A model generated the notes under the pieces. The model did no database searches, was not told the origin of the DNA, and saw only the letters and a list, made by a program, of their open reading frames with translations. Shown piece by piece: positions 35,977 through 45,133 of a DNA stretch of 64,000 nt. A program made the position numbers and the translations under genes. The stretch comes from an uncultured Cellvibrionales bacterium (lineage in GTDB: Bacteria > Pseudomonadota > Gammaproteobacteria > Pseudomonadales > Cellvibrionaceae): NCBI GenBank assembly GCA_913020115.1, contig CAJWBQ010000016.1:38574-102573 (forward strand). The letters are read 5' to 3'. How positions within the stretch are numbered: the stretch's first letter is position 1; each line of letters opens with the position of its first letter.

Positions 35977-37104
35977 TTACAGCGACGCGAAGCGCTGAGT
36001 ATGGAAGTCAGTGCTGCCATACAAATATTGTACGCTGGTCAAACGCTTAAAGTAGTGACCAATATCCAACTCATCGGTAACGCCAATTCCGCCGTGCAAT
36101 TGCACCGCTTCCTGACCCACTTTTCGAGCGGCCTTACCAACACGGCTTTTTGCGGCTGATATCGCTTTAGGTGCAAGCCCCTCACCGGCATCTAGCTGCA
36201 TTGCCGCCATCATCAAAATTGAACGCGCCTGTTCATATTCAATAAACATGTCAACCATACGGTGCTGCAGCGCCTGAAAGCTGGCGAGAGAAACGCCAAA
36301 TTGCTTACGGGTCTGTGTGTACTCTACGGTTTTTTTATAAACCACTTCCATAGAACCCACCGCTTCGGCACACACGGCGAGTGTGGCGCGGTCAATTATT
36401 TTTTCTATGCTTGGCAGTGCTTGACCTGCTGCGCCCAAAAGCTGCTCTGCAGACACTTTTACATTGTCAAAACTTACTTCAGCCGCACGCTGACCATCAA
36501 TAGTCGCGTAAGCCTGACGGGAAATTCCCGCCGTGTCAGCGTCAAGAAGTAACAAGCTAATGCCGTCGCGATCGCGCTGAGCACCTGCGGTACGTACAGA
36601 AACAATCAACTTATCAGCCGACTCACCGTTTAAAACCACAGCTTTCTTGCCATTAATGACGTAGTGTTCGCCCTGAAGCTCAGCGCGAGTATCAACATCA
36701 GCTAGATTGTAGCGACTCTGCGCTTCAGTAAACGCAAAGGCCAACTGCAGTTGCCCTTCCATCACTGAAGGTAACAGGTCTTGCTTCTGAACGTCGCTGC
36801 CCGCGTCGGCAATTAAGCCACCGCCAATCACTGCGGTGTTGAGAAAGGGTTCTACAACCATGCCCTTGCCAAACTCTTCCATAACCAACATAAGGTCAAC
36901 TGCGGAACCACCTAAACCACCGTCGTCTTCAGAGAAGGGCACCATCAACCAACCCAACTCGGCAAATAAGGCCCAATGTTCTTTGCTGTAACCGGTTTCA
37001 CTGTCCACAATTTTACGACGTGAATCAAAATCGTAATCTTGATGAACAAACTTAGAAACACTGTCGCGCAGCATTTGCTGCTCGTCGTTGTATGAAAAAT
37101 CCAT
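35977..37104 (-). CDS. Acyl-CoA dehydrogenase, second subunit of a pair
   Basis: 375 residues, ACAD fold: MDFSYNDEQQMLRDSVSKFVHQDYDF, the AFTEAQSRYNLADVDTRA stretch where canonical enzymes have a T/SEPxAGSD motif, and VQLHGGIGVTDELDIGHYFKRLTSVQYLYGSTDFHTQR near the end. The C-terminal segment has LYGSTDF where MCAD-type enzymes carry the catalytic YEGT glutamate. Together with its neighbour it suits the heteromeric alpha2-beta2 ACADs known from steroid and cyclic-acid degraders. It follows the other ACAD gene by 26 bases. Confidence 0.88.
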   Translation of the reverse strand: MDFSYNDEQQMLRDSVSKFVHQDYDFDSRRKIVDSETGYSKEHWALFAELGWLMVPFSEDDGGLGGSAVDLMLVMEEFGKGMVVEPFLNTAVIGGGLIADAGSDVQKQDLLPSVMEGQLQLAFAFTEAQSRYNLADVDTRAELQGEHYVINGKKAVVLNGESADKLIVSVRTAGAQRDRDGISLLLLDADTAGISRQAYATIDGQRAAEVSFDNVKVSAEQLLGAAGQALPSIEKIIDRATLAVCAEAVGSMEVVYKKTVEYTQTRKQFGVSLASFQALQHRMVDMFIEYEQARSILMMAAMQLDAGEGLAPKAISAAKSRVGKAARKVGQEAVQLHGGIGVTDELDIGHYFKRLTSVQYLYGSTDFHTQRFASL

Positions 37105-37130
37105 GCTCTAATTCCTCTTCAATGCTGTTT

Positions 37131-38330
37131 CTAAAGGCCGAGCACGGCTTTAGAGATAATGTTTTTTTGAATTTCGTTACTGCCGCCGTAAATAGACGCT
37201 TTACGATTGTTGAAATAATGTGGGGCGCTGTTAGCCGCTTCCTCTGGCCCAACAGGGTCACCTTCAAAACCAACCATGAACTGTTCTTTGACAAATGGCA
37301 TGGAGTAATAACCAGCCACTTCTACATACATTTCGTCAATGGCCTGGCCCACTTCAGTACCCGTGATTTTCAAAATTGACGACTCAGGTCCTGGTGCTTT
37401 ACCGGTGCTCACGGCCGATAGCGCGCGTAAATCGGTATATTCCAAAGCCAACAGTTCAATCTCTACTTCAGCCAGTTTTTGTGCAAACGCGGGGTTGTCT
37501 AACAAAGCTTCACCGCCATTGCTGGTGGATTGAGCCAGCACCTTCAGTGCCGCCAACTTCTGTTTAGAAGCCGCTACACGTGCAATGCCTGTACGCTCAT
37601 GTGTTAACAAGACTTTTGCGTAGGTCCAGCCCTTGCCCTCTTCACCAATGCGGTTGGCCGCAGGTACTCGTACATTGTCGAAGTGAATTTCATTCACTTC
37701 ACGCAAGCCGTCCAACATATAAATGGGCGAAACAGTGATCGCGGGGTCGTTCATATCAATCAGTAAAAAAGTGATGGCTTCTTGATTCTTGGTATTACTG
37801 TCGCCAGTTCTAACCAGACAAAAAATCCAATCCGCGTACTGACCTAAAGTAGTCCAGGTTTTTGTACCGTTAACTAAATAGTCGTCGCCGTCTCTCACCG
37901 CGGTGGTTCTCAATGATGCCAAATCAGAGCCTGCATTGGGTTCTGAATAACCCTGACACCACCACACATTACTGGCGAGAATATCCGGTAAAAAGCGCTT
38001 CTTTTGCTCTTCGTTGCCATAGCTGTAAATAACCGGAGCAACCATTTTCAAACCAAAGGGCACAACGTCGGGAGCACCTGCATTCGCACACTCGGTAGAC
38101 CATATGTACTTCTGTGTTGGGGTCCAGCCGGTACCTCCATGCTCAACCGGCCAGTTAACACCCGCCCAACCTTGCGCGTGTAATATTTGCTGCCAGCGCA
38201 CATGCGCTTCCTTACCCAAATGCAGGCCTTTTAAGGTACCTTCGCTAATATCAGCGGGAAGTTTTGTGCTTAAAAACTGGCGAACTTCGTCTTGAAAAGC
38301 CAGTTCCTCAGCGGAAAAATCAATATTCAT
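37131..38330 (-). CDS. Acyl-CoA dehydrogenase, first subunit of a pair
   Basis: 399 residues. The FAD/substrate motif WCQGYSEPNAGSDLASLRT, KTWTTLGQYADWIFCLVRT, and the C-terminal RKASIYGGSNEIQKNIISK identify the FadE17/FadE28-like branch. The start is a standard ATG with MNIDFSAEELAF. It oxidises an acyl-CoA thioester to the 2-enoyl-CoA using FAD; the two ACADs may form one enzyme. A palindrome at 38441-38457 lies between this promoter and that of the divergent nitronate-monooxygenase-like gene. Confidence 0.9.
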   Translation of the reverse strand: MNIDFSAEELAFQDEVRQFLSTKLPADISEGTLKGLHLGKEAHVRWQQILHAQGWAGVNWPVEHGGTGWTPTQKYIWSTECANAGAPDVVPFGLKMVAPVIYSYGNEEQKKRFLPDILASNVWWCQGYSEPNAGSDLASLRTTAVRDGDDYLVNGTKTWTTLGQYADWIFCLVRTGDSNTKNQEAITFLLIDMNDPAITVSPIYMLDGLREVNEIHFDNVRVPAANRIGEEGKGWTYAKVLLTHERTGIARVAASKQKLAALKVLAQSTSNGGEALLDNPAFAQKLAEVEIELLALEYTDLRALSAVSTGKAPGPESSILKITGTEVGQAIDEMYVEVAGYYSMPFVKEQFMVGFEGDPVGPEEAANSAPHYFNNRKASIYGGSNEIQKNIISKAVLGL

Positions 38331-38440
38331 AATGTGTACCCACCGTTAAAAATGTCAATGCTAATCACCCTTCGAGCGGGCATTATTAATTACAGTCGTG
38401 TTTATACGCAATTCTTAGAGGGCCAACAATATATCATCTA

Positions 38441-38457
38441 ATTCCGCAGGGTGGAAC
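38441..38457. promoter_or_regulatory. Candidate IclR operator, copy 1
   Basis: ATTCCGCAGGGTGGAAC carries the palindrome TTCCGC-AGG-GTGGAA (one mismatch). It lies 61 bases before the start of the + strand gene at 38518 and 111 bases before the ACAD start. It agrees at 15 of 17 bases with 43854-43870. The form TTCCGC-N3-GCGGAA fits IclR-family operators. Confidence 0.6.
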
Positions 38458-38517
38458 ACGAAAGCTAAAAGTGCTAAAGTTTTGCTTTTTTGCAAACGGC
38501 AAACTCGAGGAATACCC

Positions 38518-39492
38518 ATGGCACTACCCGACATTCTCAAGACCCTAAGACTGCCCGTTGTGGGCTCACCGCTGTTTATCGTCTCTGGTCCAGAAATGGT
38601 GATTGCCCAGTGCCAAGCCGGCATCGTTGGTTCTTTCCCTTCTCTGAATGCTCGCCCTCAGGCCCTGTTGGGCGAATGGTTGACGCGAATCAATCGTGAA
38701 CTAGACGAATATCGTACAGAGCACCCTGCCGAAGTAGTGGCGCCCTATGCGGTCAACCTAATTGTACACCACTCCAATGACCGTATTGAGCAGGACATAG
38801 ACACCTGCATTGAGTTTAAAGTACCCATTATCATCACCAGCCTAAGAGCATTAGACCCTAAAGTTGTGGAGCGCATACACGCTTATGGCGGTTTGGTTTT
38901 CCACGATGTAATCAACGTGCGTCACGCCAAAAAAGCCGCCGAGGCCGGAGTGGATGGCTTGATTCTGGTCTGCTCGGGCGCCGGTGGCCACGCGGGCACA
39001 CTGAGCCCCTTTGCGCTTACCAGTGAAATAAAGCAGTGGTTTAAAGGCACCATTCTATTATCTGGAGCCATCGCTAATGGTCACTCTATTTTGTCTGCGC
39101 AAGCTCTAGGTGCCGACCTCGCCTACATGGGTACACGCTTCATCGCCAGCCAAGAGGCCAATGCTGAAGCCGACTACAAAGAAATGCTGGTAGAAAACAA
39201 CGCCGTAGATATTATTTACAGCTCTCTCTTTACCGGCGTTCACGGCAACTATCTAAAACCGAGTATCAGTAAGGCTGGCCTAGACCCAGACGATCTGCCG
39301 GACGGCGATAAAAGCACCATGAAATTTGGCAGCGAAGGCGGTTCTAAATCTAAGGCATGGCGCGATATTTGGGGGGCGGGGCAAGGCTTGGGTTCAATAG
39401 AGGCAGTCACTTCTATTGCCGATATCGTTAATCAGCTCGAGCGGGAATATCGTCAGGCGAACGAGGAACTGCGCTCTAAGTTTTCTGGCTAA
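38518..39492 (+). CDS. Nitronate-monooxygenase-like flavoprotein
   Basis: 324 residues from the ATG at 38518, which has GAGGAA upstream. An NMO/2-nitropropane-dioxygenase-type TIM barrel binding FMN: LRLPVVGSPLFIVSGPEMVIAQCQAGIVGSFPSLNAR, VDGLILVCSGAGGHAGTLSPFALTSEIKQWF, LLSGAIANGHSILSAQALGADLAYMGTRF. Many members act on enoyl-CoAs or nitronates; proteins of this type are common inside acyl-CoA clusters. It is divergent from the ACAD pair and shares the operator region. Confidence 0.9.
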   Translation: MALPDILKTLRLPVVGSPLFIVSGPEMVIAQCQAGIVGSFPSLNARPQALLGEWLTRINRELDEYRTEHPAEVVAPYAVNLIVHHSNDRIEQDIDTCIEFKVPIIITSLRALDPKVVERIHAYGGLVFHDVINVRHAKKAAEAGVDGLILVCSGAGGHAGTLSPFALTSEIKQWFKGTILLSGAIANGHSILSAQALGADLAYMGTRFIASQEANAEADYKEMLVENNAVDIIYSSLFTGVHGNYLKPSISKAGLDPDDLPDGDKSTMKFGSEGGSKSKAWRDIWGAGQGLGSIEAVTSIADIVNQLEREYRQANEELRSKFSG

Positions 39493-39511
39493 AGCGAAAT
39501 ACCCAGCAATA

Positions 39512-39552
39512 AATTAAAATAGGACCGAGAATTTGTCGGCCCTATTTTAATT
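39512..39552. terminator. Bidirectional terminator
   Basis: AATTAAAATAGGACCGA (39512-39528) pairs with TCGGCCCTATTTTAATT (39536-39552), a 17-base stem with one mismatch and a 7-base loop, between convergent genes. It reaches into the last codons of the minus-strand gene. A- and T-rich ends suit termination in both directions. Confidence 0.8.
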
Positions 39553-40297
39553 GCTCAGCTATTTTTCCAAAATTGATACCCGTTCTAGAAGACAACTCCC
39601 CCACCCTCTTATTCAAGGTACCGGTATTCAATACCCGCTTTTCGCCTTTGAAAGCGTAAGCCATTAAATTGCCGCCGGCAAAGGTGACTCGAAAACAGCT
39701 CTGGCCACTAATGTGCTCTAATTCTTTTAAAATTTCCCGGCTGCTGGCAATGTTCTGACTTGGCAAATTTATCACCAAAACACCCTGCGGGCTCAAGCGC
39801 TTAAAACATCGCTTGTATAATTTGACGTTTTTCTGCTGTTCATGCATGCCGTCGGCGGTGTAAAGATCTAACATCATCACATCGAAACTGTCGCCACCCT
39901 TACCTCCTAGATAACTCTTTAGATCGGTTTCGTGTATGTCTAATTGCTTTGTGTAAGGTAAGTAAAAATATTCTCTCGCCAACTTAACCACTTGAGCGCG
40001 ATACTCGAGCGCCGTGATATTCACCTCTGGATAATATTTCAGGAGAAAGTGTGCAAGGCTGCCGCCGCCCAATCCGCCAATGAAACATTTTTCTACTACC
40101 GGCGTAAACGCCAGAGCCAGGGCCATAGCTTTTGTGTATTCGTAAAGCAGCTCATGGGGGCGTGTCATGTGCACGCAACTTTGCTTCAATTTTGCATCGA
40201 AGGCCAAATAGCGCCTCAAGTCATCTTCATACACATATATTGGGCCCAACTTGTCTTTACAGCGATGTATTTCTTTACCAGGTATTGCCATGTTCAA
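39542..40297 (-). CDS. Spermidine-synthase-like SAM-dependent protein
   Basis: 251 residues, spermidine-synthase/methyltransferase fold: EKCFIGGLGGGSLAHFLLKYYPEVNITALEYRAQVVKLARE, DSFDVMMLDLYTADGMHEQQ, LSPQGVLVINLPSQN. It would bind SAM or decarboxylated SAM; in this short form the product is unclear. The start is TTG at 40297 overlapping the antiporter stop (TTGA), or ATG at 40291. Translational coupling with the antiporter upstream is likely. Confidence 0.85.
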   Translation of the reverse strand: MNMAIPGKEIHRCKDKLGPIYVYEDDLRRYLAFDAKLKQSCVHMTRPHELLYEYTKAMALALAFTPVVEKCFIGGLGGGSLAHFLLKYYPEVNITALEYRAQVVKLAREYFYLPYTKQLDIHETDLKSYLGGKGGDSFDVMMLDLYTADGMHEQQKNVKLYKRCFKRLSPQGVLVINLPSQNIASSREILKELEHISGQSCFRVTFAGGNLMAYAFKGEKRVLNTGTLNKRVGELSSRTGINFGKIAEQLK

Positions 40298-41865
40298 CTC
40301 AAGTCAGGTTTAAATAAATGTACGCTGCGCTCCGCTAAACCGGCCCCAGCATTGGCATAGAAATTAAACACTACGTCTATGCCCGCTGATTGCAGAGCTT
40401 TTTCTTCGTCTTCGTAATGGGCAATAGCGGTGATTTTTCCTTGATAATTGACCTGCTTCAACTGGTAGGTTGTTTCAATAATATCTTGGTATTTTGGTAG
40501 CGCCAACACCACCAGATCGAGTTGCTGCAAATCAATATGCGCCCAAAAGTCAGGATCTTCAGTATCCGCGACAATCACCTTCCGTCCAGCCTCATTTTGA
40601 GCGCTAACCAAGTTACGGTCTACATCGGCTCCGCACACATCTTTGCCTAGGTCATTACACAAGCTGTCGTAAGCGCCTGAACCTACGCGGCCCATACCCA
40701 CCACCAATACCGTACCCGAGGGTTGAGAAAACTGATCTTCCGGTAAACGCTGTAAGCGCTCGACACGCTTTAGACGACTGCCCCAGCGTGTATAAAAGTG
40801 ATGCGACTTAGTATTCACCACACTGGAAAAAATAAATGATAGTGATACCGCCAAAGCCATAATAACCAACCATTCTTTAGGCAGCAGCCCATGGCCCACA
40901 CTCGCGGCACATACGATCAAACCAAACTCACTATAGTTAGTCAGCGCCAGAGACGACAAAAACGCCGTTCGACTGCGCAACTTCAAACTCGTTTGGAAGA
41001 GGAAGAAAAACAGCGATTTAACCGGTAGTGCGATAGCCATAATCAGCGCCACGCCCAACATATCAACGGTTGGCAAAGCCGTAAAACCAATAGTGAGAAA
41101 GAAACCGATGAGAAATAAGTCTTTGAAATTCAGTAGCGACTTAGACAGTTCACTCGCTTTGCTATGACCGCTAATCAACACACCAAACACCAAAGCACCT
41201 AACTCCGCCTTCAAACCTAGAGATTCAAATAGCTCACCCCCAAGCAGGGCCAGAAAGAAACCCGCGAGAGGGAGAACCTCACCGTGACCACTTCGTTCCA
41301 GTAAACCATTTAACAGAGGACGGATAAGAGGCAGTGCAAATAAACCCAAGGCCCACAGTGAGGGAGATTTGTCAGTCGCCAGCGTTACAAACACCACCGC
41401 CGCAATGTCTTGAATCACCAATATGCCAATGGCTGCCTGACCGTGACGCGCTTTGAGCTCGCCCTTCTCCTCAAGAATTTTTATGGCACACACAGTACTG
41501 CTAAAGCTTACCGCCAGCCCAATTAAGGCCGCCGCAGGCCAATCTAATCCGACAAAATACTGTAGCCCCAGATAGCCCAGAAACAAGCAGTTCACAGTGG
41601 TCAGCAAAATTATCAGCCCCATGTGCCCTGTGGCTGAGACCCAAATTTCCGGTTTAAATAAGCTACCTACATTCAACTTCAAACCAATGGTGAAGAGTAA
41701 CAATACGACGCCGAGGTCCGCCAGAGTGTAGAGCGATTCTTCGGGTGTAACACCCATTGCATGCAAGCCAAAGCCCGCCGCTAGATAGCCGATTAGCGGC
41801 GGCAGGTTAATTTGCTTTACCAAAAAACCGGACAAAAATGCGATGGCCACCCAAAGATAATCCAT
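40294..41865 (-). CDS. CPA2 monovalent cation:proton antiporter with TrkA-N domain
   Basis: 523 residues. About 12 helices in the first 365 residues (Na/H-exchanger fold: INLPPLIGYLAAGFGLHAMG, LGLQYFVGLDWPAAALIGLAVSFSSTVCAIKIL), then a TrkA-N (RCK) domain at about 378-490 (SGTVLVVGMGRVGSGAYDSLCNDLGKDVCGADVDR). It resembles the KefB/YbaL-type K+ or Na+/H+ exchangers of the inner membrane, gated by a nucleotide or glutathione adduct. Its product stops overlapping the following gene. Confidence 0.9.
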   Translation of the reverse strand: MDYLWVAIAFLSGFLVKQINLPPLIGYLAAGFGLHAMGVTPEESLYTLADLGVVLLLFTIGLKLNVGSLFKPEIWVSATGHMGLIILLTTVNCLFLGYLGLQYFVGLDWPAAALIGLAVSFSSTVCAIKILEEKGELKARHGQAAIGILVIQDIAAVVFVTLATDKSPSLWALGLFALPLIRPLLNGLLERSGHGEVLPLAGFFLALLGGELFESLGLKAELGALVFGVLISGHSKASELSKSLLNFKDLFLIGFFLTIGFTALPTVDMLGVALIMAIALPVKSLFFFLFQTSLKLRSRTAFLSSLALTNYSEFGLIVCAASVGHGLLPKEWLVIMALAVSLSFIFSSVVNTKSHHFYTRWGSRLKRVERLQRLPEDQFSQPSGTVLVVGMGRVGSGAYDSLCNDLGKDVCGADVDRNLVSAQNEAGRKVIVADTEDPDFWAHIDLQQLDLVVLALPKYQDIIETTYQLKQVNYQGKITAIAHYEDEEKALQSAGIDVVFNFYANAGAGLAERSVHLFKPDLS

Positions 41866-42002
41866 TAGTCATCAAAACCTTATATAGAAAGAGGCCAACA
41901 GTATAGGGCATCATGACCGCTTATGATTCACCATCACAGGAATAAACATCCTTTTCGGGGTGGTCTTTGTTAGTCTGCTGCCATTAACTCAAGGAGTACC
42001 TT

Positions 42003-42785
42003 ATGTTCGAAAACTTATTTTCTATGCAAGACAAAGTGTGCGTTGTGACTGGCGGCTCTCGCGGCCTAGGCGCTTTTATGGCCCGTGGCTTCCTGGAAGC
42101 GGGCGCTCGTCGTGTCTACATCACGGCCCGCAAAGCCGAAGCTTGCATGGAGACGGCCACAGAACTCAGCGAATTTGGCGAGTGTATCGCGCTACCTTGC
42201 GATTTGTCTTCAGCGGAAGGCATTGGTCACTTAGTACAAGAATTGAACAGTCGTGAAAGTCACATTGACGTCTTAGTAAACAATGCAGGCAACGCCTGGG
42301 GCGCTGACTTTGGCGCATTTCCAGAAAAAGGTTGGGACCGTGTAATGGACCTAAACGTTAAAAGCCCCTTTTTCCTAACTCAAGCTTTAACGCCTTTGCT
42401 AACGAAAAATGCTTCTGCTGAGAGTTATTCTAGCGTGATCAATATCGGTTCAATTGCGGGTATTGTGGGCAACGGTTTGGACAATTTCAGCTACGCGGTG
42501 TCGAAATCAGCCATTCATCAGCTCACTCGCGTTTTGGCTACAGAACTCGCGTCTAAGTTCATTCGTGTCAATGCGATTGCACCAGGTCGCTTCTACTCCA
42601 AGATGACAGAATTTATGAGTAGCGATAAGGAAGCCTTTGACGCGGAATGTGAAACTATTCCAATGCGCCGCTGGGGCGAGCCTGGAGATATTGCTGGTGT
42701 GGCGATTATGTTGGCCAGCCCTGCAGGCGCGTTCATGACAGGGCAGATTATTCCTATTGATGGCGGCACCACCCTAGTGAACTGA
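42003..42785 (+). CDS. Short-chain dehydrogenase/reductase (SDR)
   Basis: 260 residues, classical SDR: NAD(P) motif VCVVTGGSRGLGAFMARGF, NNAGNAWG, catalytic Ser in SVINIGSIAGIVG, YAVSKSA with the Tyr-Lys pair, and IRVNAIAPGRFYSKMT. C-terminal GQIIPIDGGTTL. AAGGAG lies before the ATG. It is the first of three + strand genes (SDR, GST, then the thiolase operon). It may reduce or oxidise an intermediate of the acyl-CoA pathway. Confidence 0.9.
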   Translation: MFENLFSMQDKVCVVTGGSRGLGAFMARGFLEAGARRVYITARKAEACMETATELSEFGECIALPCDLSSAEGIGHLVQELNSRESHIDVLVNNAGNAWGADFGAFPEKGWDRVMDLNVKSPFFLTQALTPLLTKNASAESYSSVINIGSIAGIVGNGLDNFSYAVSKSAIHQLTRVLATELASKFIRVNAIAPGRFYSKMTEFMSSDKEAFDAECETIPMRRWGEPGDIAGVAIMLASPAGAFMTGQIIPIDGGTTLVN

Positions 42786-42841
42786 TTGTTTACCAACAAT
42801 GCCTTCACACAAATAATACCGATGAATATAAGGTTTGCTCA

Positions 42842-43489
42842 ATGATTACTCTATACGGAACCGCCGGTTCTCCTTACGTCCGCAAAGTACAATTGGTACT
42901 GGCACTGAAAGGCCTGTCGTTCGAACAGGTTCAACAAATGCCTTTTACCAAGGACCCAGAATTTAAGAAAATAAGCCCCCTGGGAAAGATTCCCGCCCTG
43001 CAAGACGGCGAGCTTATCATCAATGATTCGGCCGTAATTTGTGAATATTTGGAAGACGCTTACCCTGAACACCCGGTTTTTCCCTCGGATCATGTCAACA
43101 AAGCTAAAGCTCGGTGGTTTGAAAATTTAGGGGGCCATCGAGTCTCTGAACTCGCCTCAGGAATTTTCTTTCAACGCTTCATGCGCCCAATGGTAATGAA
43201 GCAAGAGAGTGACGAAGTATTGGTGGGAAAAATTATCAATGAGCAACTGCCTCCTTTACTCGACTACCTTGAATCACAAGTTCCCAGCGAAGGGTTTTTG
43301 TTTGGCGCTCTCGGCGTGGCCGATATTAGTTTGGTAAGTTCGTTCATCAACGCCAGCTATGCCAGTTACACCGTCGACGCTAGTCGTTGGCCACTATTTT
43401 CGGCGTTTATCCAGCGTGTAACTTCACACGCGGTGGTCAAACCAGTGATGGAGGCTGAAGCCGCCATGTTTGGTCTGAACAAGGGCTAG
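42842..43489 (+). CDS. Glutathione S-transferase
   Basis: 215 residues, standard two-domain GST. N-terminal thioredoxin-like part: MITLYGTAGSPYVRKVQLVLALKGL, SPLGKIPALQDGELIINDSAVICEYLEDAYP; helical C-terminal part with FLFGALGVADISLVSSFINA. The catalytic Ser or Tyr is in YGTAGSPY. It is 56 bases after the SDR gene, so it is probably cotranscribed. It would conjugate glutathione to an electrophilic metabolite, or isomerise one. Confidence 0.9.
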   Translation: MITLYGTAGSPYVRKVQLVLALKGLSFEQVQQMPFTKDPEFKKISPLGKIPALQDGELIINDSAVICEYLEDAYPEHPVFPSDHVNKAKARWFENLGGHRVSELASGIFFQRFMRPMVMKQESDEVLVGKIINEQLPPLLDYLESQVPSEGFLFGALGVADISLVSSFINASYASYTVDASRWPLFSAFIQRVTSHAVVKPVMEAEAAMFGLNKG

Positions 43490-43905
43490 CAAGCCCGGTT
43501 CGTATCGCTATCGTCACTTGCAATGAGTGCCAACAAGCTTTTTACTGCCCCGTCAATGAGCGCCAAGGTTCAGGGACTTAGCCATCATTACGGGGTAATC
43601 AATGATGCAGTCATCAGCTTACAAGCGACAATAGCTTGGGCTAGGCCAGCTTCTTCACGCAATTCAGAATAGCCTCCTCTCAATACAATTATTGCCATAG
43701 ACACTGGTAGATTATTCAGCAGCTTAAGCCCACTCGGCTTGCGATACCCTAGTGGTTTTGGGTTCAAGCCAGAGCATCCCCGCTTCATTAAACACAGACC
43801 GCCAAGTCACAAACCTTGCCAATCTAAGGGAAAGGGTTCAGAATATGCGCGCTATTCCGCAGAGCGGAACCTTATTTCGTCGATTCACCAACTCAGGAGA
43901 ACAGC
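43490..43905. other. Intergenic region, 416 bases, with IclR-type operator
   Basis: Except for the operator at 43854-43870 and the AGGAGA site for the thiolase, I see no supported gene. A minus-strand frame (43588-43788) has no family or ribosome site. Confidence 0.55.
43854..43870. promoter_or_regulatory. Candidate IclR operator, copy 2
   Basis: ATTCCGCAGAGCGGAAC contains the perfect palindrome TTCCGC-AGA-GCGGAA, ending 36 bases before the thiolase start codon, close to the ribosome site. It agrees at 15 of 17 bases with 38441-38457. The likely ligand is the IclR protein encoded at 35127. Confidence 0.65.
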
Positions 43906-45108
43906 ATGTCAGACGCCTATATCTATGACGGAGGCCGAAGCGCATTCGGACGCCATGGCGGGGCACTCTCTAGTGTGCGCCCAGACGATCTGTTGGGGCA
44001 TGTCATAAAAACCTTGGTGCAACGTAACGACTTTGACCCCGCCCTCTATGAGGACGTGATTGCCGGGGCCACCAATCAGGCGGGAGAAGACTGCCGCAAC
44101 GTAGCCCGCTTTGCAGGCTTACTGGCAGGTTTGCCTATCAGCTCAGGCGGTCAAACCGTAAACCGACTCTGCGGCTCAGGTATGGCAGCCGCTCTTGACG
44201 CCACGCGCTGCGTGAAAGTGGGCGAAGGCGACTTGATTGTTGCCGGTGGCGTGGAATCTATGAGCCGCGCACCACTGGTTGTTTCAAAAGCGACTTCCGC
44301 TTTTGATCGCTCCCAGGAAATTGCCGACAGTACATTAGGTGCGCGATTCACTAACCCTAAAATAGCGGAGCAATTTGGTGCTGACACCATGCCGCAAACC
44401 GCCGATAATATTGCTGCCGACTTAAACATCAGCCGTGAGGAGTGCGACCGCTTTGCCGCCGCGTCTCAGGCTAAATATGAAATTGCGCGGGCCGACGGCT
44501 TCTTTACTGACGAAATTATTCCGGTAGACGTAGCACAAGGCCGGAAGAAAACCGCGCTCATCGTCAAAGCCGATGAGCACCCTCGCCCCTCGAGCAATGA
44601 GCTTGCCCTGCAGAAGCTCCGTCCACTGTCGCCAGGCGGTGTGGTTACCGCCGGCAATGCCTCAGGTATCAATGACGGCGCCGCCGCGCTAATTATTGGC
44701 AACGCCGCGGTTGGAGAACAAAGTGGCATTCGCCCACGAGGGCAAATTTTAGCGGGCGCTATCGCTGGTGTTGAACCCAGAGTAATGGGTTTAGGCCCAG
44801 TGCCCGCCACACAGAAAGCGCTGGCTCGCGCCGGTTTAACGCTGGCAGATATCGACGTAATGGAATTTAACGAAGCATTCGCGGCGCAAGCCCTAGGTTG
44901 CTTAAAACAACTTGGCATCGCCTACGACGACCCTCGAGTAAATATCAATGGTGGCGCCATTGCCATAGGTCACCCTCTCGGCGCGTCTGGAGCTCGCATC
45001 ATACTCACTGCTCTGCGCCAACTGGAGCGCAGCGGCGGACGTTACGCTTTGGCCACCATGTGTATTGGTATTGGCCAAGGCATCGCCGTTGTCATCAAAC
45101 GCATTTAA
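43906..45108 (+). CDS. Acetyl-CoA acyltransferase (thiolase)
   Basis: 400 residues. Thiolase motifs: VNRLCGSGMAAALDA (acyl-accepting Cys), MEFNEAFAAQALGCLKQL, NINGGAIAIGHPLGASGARI (His), and TMCIGIGQG (second Cys). It cleaves a 3-ketoacyl-CoA to acetyl-CoA and a shortened acyl-CoA; the sequence is of the PaaJ/PcaF-like branch. AGGAGA precedes the ATG. The bifunctional hydratase/dehydrogenase gene lies 25 bases downstream, so the operon carries out the later beta-oxidation steps. Confidence 0.93.
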   Translation: MSDAYIYDGGRSAFGRHGGALSSVRPDDLLGHVIKTLVQRNDFDPALYEDVIAGATNQAGEDCRNVARFAGLLAGLPISSGGQTVNRLCGSGMAAALDATRCVKVGEGDLIVAGGVESMSRAPLVVSKATSAFDRSQEIADSTLGARFTNPKIAEQFGADTMPQTADNIAADLNISREECDRFAAASQAKYEIARADGFFTDEIIPVDVAQGRKKTALIVKADEHPRPSSNELALQKLRPLSPGGVVTAGNASGINDGAAALIIGNAAVGEQSGIRPRGQILAGAIAGVEPRVMGLGPVPATQKALARAGLTLADIDVMEFNEAFAAQALGCLKQLGIAYDDPRVNINGGAIAIGHPLGASGARIILTALRQLERSGGRYALATMCIGIGQGIAVVIKRI

Positions 45109-45133
45109 ACACTGACATTTAGGAAGTATTCAT

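Noticed and set aside
43588..43788. Minus-strand reading frame, 66 residues
   Set aside because: No family or start signal; treated as non-coding spacer.
43750..43800. GGGTTCAAGCC resembling a tRNA T-loop
   Set aside because: No matching acceptor or anticodon arms nearby.
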